NCBI RefSeq assembly: GCF_012295615.1 | Contig: NZ_CP051183.1 | Span: forward strand, 811,001 to 875,000 | Direction: 5' to 3' | Source: Bermanella marisrubri | Lineage (GTDB): Bacteria; Pseudomonadota; Gammaproteobacteria; Pseudomonadales; Oceanobacteraceae | DNA length: 64,000 nucleotides | Shown: piece after piece, positions 48,893 to 56,584 of the stretch | Numbering within the stretch: position 1 is the stretch's first letter | Layout of the letters: every line of letters begins with the position of its first letter | Translations under genes and position numbers: made by a program | Notes under the pieces: model-generated | The model's input: only the letters and a program-made list of their open reading frames with translations | Told to the model about the DNA's origin: nothing | Database searches by the model: none

Positions 48893-51037
48893 ATGCTAAA
48901 AAGAATATCAACATCCTCTATTATATTGAGCTGTCTATTAGTCCTAGCAAATTATACTGCGGCTGAGGATCTATTTGATTTTTCTTTGCAAGAACTACAA
49001 AGTATTCCCGTAGAGGTGGCCTCTTTATTTGAAGATGACGCACTTGATGTTGCTTCCTCTGTGGCAGTGATTGATCGTTCTGATTGGCAAACGCGTGACT
49101 ATCATACTCTGAGCAACGGTCTTGAATCTGTTCCTTCGGTTTTCTCCAATAGTACATGGGGTGGCACTGAAATCCATGCCATAAGAGGCTTTGCCAGTGA
49201 GTTGTCAGTACGCGGTATTGCGTATTCATTGGAGGATGTTCCTTTGGGTACTTATGTCTATGCCAGTACTGGATACATGTTTCCCCGCGCGCCGCTTGGG
49301 ATTTTAGACCAAGTAGAAATGATTCGCGGGCCTGGCAGTACCTTATATGGCACAGATGCGTTTCACGGCGTGATCAATTACCAATTACGTGAGCCTGATC
49401 TGAATAATACTCAGGTCACACTCAAGGCCGGTAGTCACGATTGGTGGGGAAAGGGCACGGACGTTACTCATTCGCAATATAGTGGACAGTGGCAAATTCA
49501 CACGGGGTTTACTCATCACAACGAATCTTCCCATGGGCAAGACTTTAGGTATACGGATCCATTTACAGGCGATCAAGAAATAGGGACCCGTGAACAAGCC
49601 TGGTCAAGCAATGCAGGTTTCTTAAAAATAAAGCATGGACAGGTATCGAGTAATGCTGGTCAGTGGCAAGCAATGGTGTTTGCTAATCAGTATCGTGGTG
49701 AAGGATTTACTGGTATTGGACAGCAATTATTCAAGGGTTTTGATGGCATCATCGATCTAGAGAGTTTTAGTTTGGCTCAATCGGGAGATCAAACGAACAA
49801 CGAATCAGAGCTCATGCTTGCGCGTTTGGGTCACGAAATACTTCTAGACAATGATATCCAACTTAAACAACGCATTTATACCTGGCACTCGAAACAAGAA
49901 TGGCAATTTGATAATACACAATACCCTGAATCAGTAGACACGATCTCTTCAACGACTCTGAATTGTCGAGAAAATACAGCAGATACCGCAAGTGATACTA
50001 TTGCGAGTTTGTATTGCAGTCATTATTTATACCAAGGCGCAGACGAATCTCGCAGCGGTTATGAGATTCAGGCCAAGCAAAGAACCAATGCATGGAATAC
50101 TCAGTGGGTCGTGGGTGCTGGTTTTGATCGCATTCATGTGGATGAAAGCGAGATTCGCCGGGAAGCTCCTGATGGTGAAATTCGCTTACGTTACGTTAAT
50201 CCTTTTCAAGATAAGAGCCGAGAAATCAGCTATGCCTTTGCCCAGGGTCGCAGTGGATTTTTCAATGATCAGCTACTTGTCACCTATGGCGTGCGCTGGG
50301 ATCAATACAGTGATGTCAGTGATCATGCATCACCGCGATTAGGGGTTGTACATCGCTTAGCGTCCAATTGGAGTCACAAACTGCTTTATGGGCACGCTTA
50401 TCGCGCGCCGACGGCCATTGAATTTTTAGGTTCGGGACCCTTTCTTGGAAACGAAAACCTAAAAGCCGAAGTGATCGATACACATGAATACGTGCTGCAA
50501 TACATAGGCTCGCAATTGCAATGGGAAACCACGGTGTTTTATAGCGAATGGGATGATGCCATTGCCGTGGTACAGACAGGATCTGAGACGGAGCAGCAGT
50601 ATGTGAATTTGAACAGCAACTACAGCAAAGGTGTGGAATTTAGTTTAAAAGGGTTGCAAGGCCCTTGGCATTTTCAAGGTAACGCGAGCTATGTTGAAAC
50701 CGATACCAGCAGTACAGACGTTAACTTTAAAGCGTTTCCAGAGTGGATGATGAGCGCGAATTTGGAATACCGTGGTCAAGGTTGGCAAGCGGGTATCTGG
50801 CAACGGCAACAGTGGCAGTACGAGTTAACCGATAATGTCGACGAGCAAAGCGGCAAAGAAGATTATTCGAGAACTGATTTCTACGCTCAATATAAAGTGC
50901 AGAAAAATAGCTCCCTTGGCCTTGCGATTTATAATGTAGCGGACGTTCACAATACCTTACCCTCGTATTATGCATCCGAAAACGGACTCCCCCAGCACGG
51001 CCGAGAATGGTCAGTGCATTACACCATGGATTTTTAG
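48893..51037 (+). CDS. TonB-dependent outer-membrane receptor
   Basis: A 714-residue receptor with signal peptide (about 1-24), plug domain (about 50-170, with LDQVEMIRGPGSTLYGTDAFHGVINY) and a beta-barrel ending in VHYTMDF. Directly after the signal peptide is DLFDFSLQELQSIPVEVAS, closely echoing the same region of the receptor at 11754-13724; this N-terminal motif replaces a classical TonB box. Ligand unknown; no siderophore, B12 or sugar genes lie nearby. The 185-bp upstream gap has no clear Fur or other operator that I can identify. Confidence 0.9.
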   Translation: MLKRISTSSIILSCLLVLANYTAAEDLFDFSLQELQSIPVEVASLFEDDALDVASSVAVIDRSDWQTRDYHTLSNGLESVPSVFSNSTWGGTEIHAIRGFASELSVRGIAYSLEDVPLGTYVYASTGYMFPRAPLGILDQVEMIRGPGSTLYGTDAFHGVINYQLREPDLNNTQVTLKAGSHDWWGKGTDVTHSQYSGQWQIHTGFTHHNESSHGQDFRYTDPFTGDQEIGTREQAWSSNAGFLKIKHGQVSSNAGQWQAMVFANQYRGEGFTGIGQQLFKGFDGIIDLESFSLAQSGDQTNNESELMLARLGHEILLDNDIQLKQRIYTWHSKQEWQFDNTQYPESVDTISSTTLNCRENTADTASDTIASLYCSHYLYQGADESRSGYEIQAKQRTNAWNTQWVVGAGFDRIHVDESEIRREAPDGEIRLRYVNPFQDKSREISYAFAQGRSGFFNDQLLVTYGVRWDQYSDVSDHASPRLGVVHRLASNWSHKLLYGHAYRAPTAIEFLGSGPFLGNENLKAEVIDTHEYVLQYIGSQLQWETTVFYSEWDDAIAVVQTGSETEQQYVNLNSNYSKGVEFSLKGLQGPWHFQGNASYVETDTSSTDVNFKAFPEWMMSANLEYRGQGWQAGIWQRQQWQYELTDNVDEQSGKEDYSRTDFYAQYKVQKNSSLGLAIYNVADVHNTLPSYYASENGLPQHGREWSVHYTMDF

Positions 51038-51061
51038 CACTAGCGCACGATCTTTACGGCA

Positions 51062-51478
51062 TTATTTGACCTGAAAATTGAGCATCCATTTGACGCCAAA
51101 GGGATCCTTCACTTGAGCAAACTTTGCGCCCCAAAATGTTTTCTGAAGTGGCATAATAATCTCACCTTTATCACACAAGGCATCATAGGTCGCTTTTTGT
51201 TCGGTTTCATTATCAAAATGAATATTGAGGCTTATTGGATCGTCTTTGAGTTCCATACCCCTTAGCGGACTTTCCATGCCGTCACTTGCCATAAAAAATA
51301 AGCCATCAGCTTCAAATTCAGCATGCATGATATGGGTTGGATCAACGCCACTTACAACTTGCGGAGCTTGTCCAAACGTCGTACGCATAGTCACTTTGCC
51401 ATGGAACACAGATATGTAGTAATCCAATGCTTCCTGGCATCGACCGTTAAAAAATAGATAGGGGGTGACATGTTTCAT
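51062..51478 (-). CDS. PhnB-like VOC family protein
   Basis: A 138-residue protein of the glyoxalase/VOC fold, PhnB/YjdN subgroup. The N-terminus KHVTPYLFFNGRCQEALDYY and the C-terminus FWGAKFAQVKDPFGVKWMLNF are the hallmark stretches. Members are often called 3-demethylubiquinone methyltransferase-like, but the biochemical function is unknown. The start at 51478 has an AGGTAG site; a TTG two codons upstream is less likely. Confidence 0.88.
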   Translation of the reverse strand: MKHVTPYLFFNGRCQEALDYYISVFHGKVTMRTTFGQAPQVVSGVDPTHIMHAEFEADGLFFMASDGMESPLRGMELKDDPISLNIHFDNETEQKATYDALCDKGEIIMPLQKTFWGAKFAQVKDPFGVKWMLNFQVK

Positions 51479-51565
51479 ATGCAATCTACCTGAATCAATC
51501 TTGGTATCAGGTAGATTAGTTGATCAGATAGAGAAGTAACAGCGTCCCGTTTACGGATGTTGCGT

Positions 51566-52303
51566 TTATAAACACTGTAGCTCAAAAGTTGTCTGGAACT
51601 TGAAATTGGATTCAGTTGTGTGGCGTTCAGCAAAGAAAAGGTCAAAGCTGTAAGTATTGCCAGGCTCGATACCTAGCTCGTCAGCAATGTCATCTAAGTG
51701 AACAACTTTCTCTTGAACGCTATGTACACCACCTAGATCAATAGCCAGTTTGCCGTTGATGAAAATCCAAAGATCGTCATCTCCTTTAAAACTAAAACTA
51801 CCGCCCTCGACGTAGAAAAACTTAAGATGCGTTTCAAGTGTGAAATGGAAGTTCTTGTCGCGGCCTTGATTGCCAAAACCCATATCATTAATTGGGAAGA
51901 AATCACTATTACTGTATTCCCAAAAACCCGGAGAGAGCTCGACCATCTCTAATTGCATTGGGATGGCAGTATTTACGTTAGGAACATTGCGGAACCACTG
52001 GTTAAAACTATCTTCACCATGAGTGGTTGGTGTCCAAGTATGAGGGTTTGCATAAACAGGTCGGCCGTCTGCACCGAGCTCATTTTTAACAATTCCGCGG
52101 TCGGTGCCAATCATGTTTTCGAAATCAGGGTGTGAATCTTTGAAGTCGCGGATAACAACCGGAATTTTACGAACGCCGTTATACGGATCTACACACTGGC
52201 AAATCTCGTCATAGTCTTGTGGACTGGCATTGGATGTGTCGGCCAAGCTAATTGGACTCACAAGCAAGCTAGCAATCAAAGTGATTAGGTTTAATTGTTT
52301 CAC
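51566..52303 (-). CDS. Exported fibro-slime domain protein
   Basis: A 245-residue secreted protein: signal peptide (about 1-22), then one fibro-slime/PA14-like domain covering most of the protein. Key stretches are IPVVIRDFKDSHPDFEN (about residues 47-63), FSFKGDDDLWIFINGKLAIDLGG (around 170-195) and FDLFFAERHTTESNF near the end. The D-D-D-x-W-x-F-I-N-G motif resembles the calcium/carbohydrate-binding face of PA14 domains. A Cys pair (ICQC) near the mature N-terminus and the terminal QCL may form a disulfide. The start is one of two adjacent GTG codons; 52303 has better spacing from AAGGA. Probably an adhesive or matrix-binding surface protein (inference). Confidence 0.82.
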   Translation of the reverse strand: MKQLNLITLIASLLVSPISLADTSNASPQDYDEICQCVDPYNGVRKIPVVIRDFKDSHPDFENMIGTDRGIVKNELGADGRPVYANPHTWTPTTHGEDSFNQWFRNVPNVNTAIPMQLEMVELSPGFWEYSNSDFFPINDMGFGNQGRDKNFHFTLETHLKFFYVEGGSFSFKGDDDLWIFINGKLAIDLGGVHSVQEKVVHLDDIADELGIEPGNTYSFDLFFAERHTTESNFKFQTTFELQCL

Positions 52304-52427
52304 CACTTGTCCTTTTTTGTTTACAACGTTTTACACAGTGTAACCATGATGACCGGGTGAGACTGAGATGTGAGTCGATTTTTTAGTAAAATTGCACGAT
52401 AAAATGCAATAAGTAGGTAAAAATGTG

Positions 52428-52453
52428 AACCAGACCAAGGTTTTGGTCTGGTT
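52428..52453. terminator. Terminator downstream of the beta-barrel genes
   Basis: A perfect 11-bp stem AACCAGACCAA / TTGGTCTGGTT (52428-52438 and 52443-52453) with a GGTT loop. On the minus strand it is followed by CACATTTTT, ending the two-gene beta-barrel unit; on the plus strand a G plus T6 follows, so it could work both ways. Confidence 0.8.
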
Positions 52454-52477
52454 GTTTTTTCAGCAATGACTGGATGT

Positions 52478-53143
52478 TTAGAAAAAAGCCGTTAAGCCGG
52501 TGCTAAACTCTAAGTTATGAACGCGTTTATTGGCACCACTAATTTCGTTTTTGAATGTATGGTCGCGCATATCTAGATTAAATGTTAGCCAATCACTTAA
52601 TATGATGCGGTAACCAGCACCCGAGGTTAATGTGAAATAATTGTCGTCGTTAATCTTGGTATTGCCTGCACCCAGTACCAAATAAAACGCACTATTGAGC
52701 GTGAGATCTTGGCTAATAAAGGTTTCACCCGGAAACAAGTTGTAGCCTACCAGTAGGTTGTAGTATTCGTAGTCACGATTAACGATAATACTGGCTCCGC
52801 CGTTTTGACGTTCCGCAATGCTTGTTGGCACATCAGCCTGGGCATAGTTACCTTGCAAGAAGAAATCTTCAGTGGCATGAAAGCTGCCCTTAATGCCCGT
52901 TACCGTGGTCGTGCCGAAGTCTTCGATGGATAAGAAACCCAGATAACCACCGAGCTCGAAGAATTCTGTATCGATTTGTGCTTCATATACTTCGCGTAAA
53001 TCAGAGTCTGGTTCAACTATCTCTATTGGATTGATTTCAACTGATCCATCACCTTCTTCTGCGTTTGAGATAAGGCTGAATAAAAGACCAGCAGTGCAAG
53101 CAGCAATACGGCCGAGTGAAGAATTGATAATAATACGTGACAT
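52478..53143 (-). CDS. Outer-membrane beta-barrel protein (OMP_myx_plus-like)
   Basis: A 221-residue exported protein with signal peptide (about 1-29), a short acidic linker (EINPIEIVEPDSDLREVYEAQIDTE, split here around residues 36-60) and an eight-strand-type barrel of alternating residues ending in Phe (STGLTAFF). It resembles the small barrels found with Myxococcus gliding-type gene sets. The start at 53143 has AGAGGT and lies 8 bases from the end of the upstream SH3-barrel gene, so the two form an operon. They are divergent from the TPR/TolQR operon and are probably its outer-membrane part (inference). Confidence 0.8.
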   Translation of the reverse strand: MSRIIINSSLGRIAACTAGLLFSLISNAEEGDGSVEINPIEIVEPDSDLREVYEAQIDTEFFELGGYLGFLSIEDFGTTTVTGIKGSFHATEDFFLQGNYAQADVPTSIAERQNGGASIIVNRDYEYYNLLVGYNLFPGETFISQDLTLNSAFYLVLGAGNTKINDDNYFTLTSGAGYRIILSDWLTFNLDMRDHTFKNEISGANKRVHNLEFSTGLTAFF

Positions 53144-53151
53144 AGTTACCT

Positions 53152-53922
53152 CTAGAAAAAGCTGCTGAAACCCAGACGCCAAGCGGTTTGGTTACCGTTA
53201 TCATTGTCTGCGTTTAAATAGATCGAGCGGAATTCGGCGCGAACGACAAAGCTATAACCGATGTAATAGTTGATTCCGGCGCCGGTGAATTCAAATTCGG
53301 TATCGACTTCTGGGCTAGTCCCCACCTGCTGCTTTTCTTTCACTTGCCAATTTTGACGGCCATAGCCCTTACTAATGAAGGGAGTGAAGGTCCAACTCTT
53401 GATGGGTTCGATAATAATACTGCCGCTATACATGTCGCCATCAATGAACTTGCCAAAAATTTGCCCGTATTCAACTTCCACTCCGGCCCAGCTTAATAAA
53501 CGGAAGCCAGCCGTAAAACTGGCGGTTTCTGAGCTGCCTTGTTGGCCAAAGCTGAAGCCGACGCGGCCTTGCTGCGCCAAGAAATCACCGTGCTGAGTCT
53601 CTGGCAGGGCGGCTGGCAAACCGGTAGGGGCGAGGGTTCTCGCGAGACCTTCTTGCTTGACCCAACCTTGGCGCTGACGGCTATCCTGCACGTAAAACCA
53701 GTTTGTGCGACGACGTAGAACGGACACCATTTCGTCTTGTTCTACAACATGAAAGATAGGGTAACCCCGGCCAGGCCCAGTGTGGAGTTCAAGAAAAGGA
53801 TCAATAACCTTTAATTGAACAAATTCGGGTTTCTGGTCTTGTGTTGATGTCTCCGCAATACTGGAGAGCGCAACGAACGCGGAGAGAGTAAATATAAGAA
53901 TTTTGGACAAAGCCACTGTCAT
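53152..53922 (-). CDS. SH3-domain / outer-membrane beta-barrel fusion protein
   Basis: A 256-residue exported protein: signal peptide (about 1-23), a bacterial SH3 domain (about 33-95: VIDPFLELHTGPGRGYPIFHVVEQ ... NWFYVQDSRQRQGWVKQEGL) and a C-terminal barrel (about 110-256) ending in GFSSFF. SH3b domains often bind peptidoglycan, so this protein could tie the outer membrane to the wall. It pairs with the following barrel gene and ends with the same Phe-Phe terminus. The role as outer-membrane anchor of the adjacent TolQR/TPR system is an inference. Confidence 0.82.
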   Translation of the reverse strand: MTVALSKILIFTLSAFVALSSIAETSTQDQKPEFVQLKVIDPFLELHTGPGRGYPIFHVVEQDEMVSVLRRRTNWFYVQDSRQRQGWVKQEGLARTLAPTGLPAALPETQHGDFLAQQGRVGFSFGQQGSSETASFTAGFRLLSWAGVEVEYGQIFGKFIDGDMYSGSIIIEPIKSWTFTPFISKGYGRQNWQVKEKQQVGTSPEVDTEFEFTGAGINYYIGYSFVVRAEFRSIYLNADNDNGNQTAWRLGFSSFF

Positions 53923-54269
53923 GATACAACCAAATCTGAGCAGAATCGTAAAAGCCGTTTATTTTAGAGGCTAAGCATTCGCTTTGTATGCAGGTGTTGC
54001 ACACATCATGTGTGACCTGCTTCACCAATATGATAAACAATCTTTCACAAAACCCACAAAAAACAAAAAGTTTTGTAACAACATCTCAGAATTTGAACTA
54101 CCTCAGATAAATCCATCGATAAAACCTCCATAATTGCGACCCTTTTTGTCCATTCCTCACTAGAACTAGTATCTGAACAGTAAGTGAGCACTTGGTTACG
54201 AATGGCCAAATTAATAAAAACCGAATGAAAATTGATCAGGTTCACGCAGTGGGCCAGTGAATAAAGAAA
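53923..54269. promoter_or_regulatory. Divergent regulatory region of the Glt-like locus
   Basis: This 347-bp noncoding stretch separates the barrel genes from the TPR/TolQR operon. It holds TGTGACCTGCTTCACC (54011-54026), which matches the CRP/Vfr consensus TGTGA-N6-TCACA at nine of ten positions. A dyad runs from 53990 to 54020: GCAGGT ... CACAC-ATCAT-GTGTG ... ACCTGC, with four extra bases in the left arm. AT-rich sequence with several poly-A tracts follows (54040-54075). No coding potential is convincing. Control by a CRP-type regulator is a hypothesis. Confidence 0.45.
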
Positions 54270-54866
54270 ATGGGTGAGAGCATGAGTTGGGTAAACACGC
54301 CACTAAAGTGGATAGTTGTGGCGCTGGTATTGGCTGCGACTGGTATGGCTCATGGCGCGGACGCGCAGATTGATTTTGCTGCCAAAGCCAGACAAGAAAG
54401 TGCACAAAAGGCTTTGAATACGGTTAAGCAATTATCTAAAGATATTCAAACTTTAAAATCCAGTGTCGTTGATCTGAATAAAGATCTACGGCTAATGGAA
54501 GAGGAGTTGCTTTTCCCATCCAGTACTCGTGCTACGGTATTTGTTTCTTTAGATGTTGGTCATTTTTTTACACTAGAGGGTATTAAGCTCAAGTTGGATG
54601 GTAAGCAGGTTGCTAGTCACATTTACAGCGAAAAGCAGCGCCAAGCGTTAGCCCGTGGTGGTGTTCAGCGTTTGCACATTACTAACTTGAATCAAGGCTT
54701 GCATACAATCTCCGCTTTCTTCACCGGCCTGGGTCCAAATGGTCGTCCTTACAAACGCGCAGCTGAGTTAGAGTTCACAAAAAACCAAGGTAGTCAGTAC
54801 ATCGAGTTGGCCATCATTGACGATACTGCCAAACAGGAAGCCCTGTTTGAGATCAAACAATGGTAA
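54270..54866 (+). CDS. Periplasmic coiled-coil protein with beta domain (Glt-like locus)
   Basis: A 198-residue exported protein, first in the nine-gene operon. Signal peptide about residues 1-29, a coiled coil about 38-78 (heptads in ALNTVKQLSKDIQTLKSSV) and a C-terminal beta-rich domain (about 85-190) with HTISAFFTGLGPNGRPYKRA, similar in style to PEGA/Ig-like modules. ATG 54270 follows AAAGAAA; ATG 54282 is an alternative that starts right at MSWVNTPLKW. I do not recognise a named family. It overlaps the next gene by 7 bases. Probably a periplasmic structural part of the trans-envelope complex (inference). Confidence 0.75.
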   Translation: MGESMSWVNTPLKWIVVALVLAATGMAHGADAQIDFAAKARQESAQKALNTVKQLSKDIQTLKSSVVDLNKDLRLMEEELLFPSSTRATVFVSLDVGHFFTLEGIKLKLDGKQVASHIYSEKQRQALARGGVQRLHITNLNQGLHTISAFFTGLGPNGRPYKRAAELEFTKNQGSQYIELAIIDDTAKQEALFEIKQW

Positions 54867-56584
54867 GTGCAAGCATGGTGAATCGTGTTTTCTTAAAAGC
54901 AATCGCGTTTAGTGTTGTCTGTGCGTTTGCGTTTACTGCACAGGCCAAGAAAGATCTGCGTTATGGCACTTTGCTTTATGAATACTACCAGCAAGACTAT
55001 TTTGCCGCTTTAGTAGAATATGAATACGCCAATGAGCTCAATGAGTGGTTGCATGATGCTGATGCCGCACGCTTGTTAAAAGGTGGTATGACACTAAGTT
55101 ATGGCTTACCAGATGAAGCACAGTCTATTTTTAAAGATTTATTGGATAAAGATGTTAGCCCCGAAACCCGGAACAAAGCTTGGTACTACTTAGCCAAACT
55201 ATACTATAACAAGGGTCAAGCATCCGAAGCAGCAAAGGCCCTAGCGCGTATTAAGGGCACCATGCCTGAAGATGTTGTGGAGGAGTTTAACTACTTGGCC
55301 ACGCTCATTAACATGCATTTCGATCATTTGGAAAATGCAGAGCGTGCCATCAATCTGAAAAAATCCAGTAACCCGTATGAACCTTATTTGTTATTTAACC
55401 TCGCAGTAAAGCAATTACAGCGTGGTGATGACGCCAAAGCCCGCAGCCTTTTGAATGAAGTCGTGGGTTACACCAAGATCAATCCCAAAGAAGAATTTGC
55501 AGTATTGGCGGACCGCGCAAAGCAAGCGCTGGCGCATATCCATATTCAAGATCAAGACCTACTGGGTGCATGGAAGTATCTGCAAAATGTTCGCACCACG
55601 GGGTTGTACAGTAACCGAGCGCTGCTTAGTTATGGGTGGACCGCGATTAAACTCAAACGATTTGAGCAAGCTATTCCAGCATTGAAAGCCTTGAATAAGC
55701 GCTCAATTAGTATCGCTGAAGTACAAGAGGCGAAAGTTTTACTAGCGCACTTATACGAACAAAAAGGGGCCACACGGGCAGCATTAAAGCAATACCTGTT
55801 GGCAGAGAAAGCGTTTGCCTCGGGTGTGGATGCCATTGGTGGCGCGAGAAAAATCATTGCCGGTCAAAAAATTCCGGAAGAGTTTGTGGTTAATCTAGAA
55901 GCCATCATGGATGAAACGGATTGGTATGGTTCAGAGCCGAGCTTAGACTATAACAAGCTGACACCGTTTTTAATTGAGTTGATGTCATCTAACCCGTTCC
56001 ATTCGGTGATTAAAGAATTACGTGACTTGTACGCATTGCGCGAAAATTTATTGTATTGGGGGCGCCAGGCGGTCGAACACCAATTGATTATCAAACATCG
56101 CCAGCAAGGTTTAACCAGTGAAAAAATTGCTCGTTTCATTAAGAAAACTGAAAAGCAGCAAGAAGATCTAGAGTTCCAAATCAGTGAACTGCGTTTGCAC
56201 ACTTACACATTAGATGTTGAGGAGCAGGAACGTTTTAGTGCATTGCTTGAAGCGACAGCGCAAGACTTTGAATTTTTAGAAGATCGTTTGAAGCGAGTGC
56301 GTGCTATTGAAGAGCCTTATCGTCAATCTGAAGAAAATGTGCGCTGGGCCAAAAAACTGCATAATCGTATTAAACAAAAATTAAGCGAGACCGATGATCT
56401 AATTGATGAACTTGAGCGTGTTATGCGCATAGTCGTCAATGCAGAACTCGATAAGCACGAAGAGCGCATGCGCTACTACTGGGCGCAAGCGCGCTTGGGT
56501 AAAGCCCGTTTATACGACCAAACCTTATATCGTTTGGAAGACATCCGAGAACAACAATCGAATAAAACAGGAGAACGGCCATGA
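54860..56584 (+). CDS. Exported TPR / coiled-coil protein (Glt-like locus)
   Basis: A 574-residue periplasmic protein with a signal peptide (about 1-29). The region 35-345 is built of helical TPR-type repeats (for example KAWYYLAKLYYNKGQASEAAK and YEPYLLFNLAVKQLQRGDDAK); 405-520 is strongly coiled-coil (TSEKIARFIKKTEKQQEDLEF, split here near 430). It resembles the TPR proteins of Myxococcus Agl/Glt clusters in domain type and context, not in a way that allows a one-to-one name. ATG 54875 is a second possible start. It overlaps both neighbours by 4-7 bases, showing translational coupling. Confidence 0.8.
   Translation: MVSASMVNRVFLKAIAFSVVCAFAFTAQAKKDLRYGTLLYEYYQQDYFAALVEYEYANELNEWLHDADAARLLKGGMTLSYGLPDEAQSIFKDLLDKDVSPETRNKAWYYLAKLYYNKGQASEAAKALARIKGTMPEDVVEEFNYLATLINMHFDHLENAERAINLKKSSNPYEPYLLFNLAVKQLQRGDDAKARSLLNEVVGYTKINPKEEFAVLADRAKQALAHIHIQDQDLLGAWKYLQNVRTTGLYSNRALLSYGWTAIKLKRFEQAIPALKALNKRSISIAEVQEAKVLLAHLYEQKGATRAALKQYLLAEKAFASGVDAIGGARKIIAGQKIPEEFVVNLEAIMDETDWYGSEPSLDYNKLTPFLIELMSSNPFHSVIKELRDLYALRENLLYWGRQAVEHQLIIKHRQQGLTSEKIARFIKKTEKQQEDLEFQISELRLHTYTLDVEEQERFSALLEATAQDFEFLEDRLKRVRAIEEPYRQSEENVRWAKKLHNRIKQKLSETDDLIDELERVMRIVVNAELDKHEERMRYYWAQARLGKARLYDQTLYRLEDIREQQSNKTGERP

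Noticed and set aside
53801-54245. Short minus-strand frames in the divergent region
   Set aside because: They overlap the SH3-barrel gene start or AT-rich control DNA and lack ribosome-binding sites or similarity.
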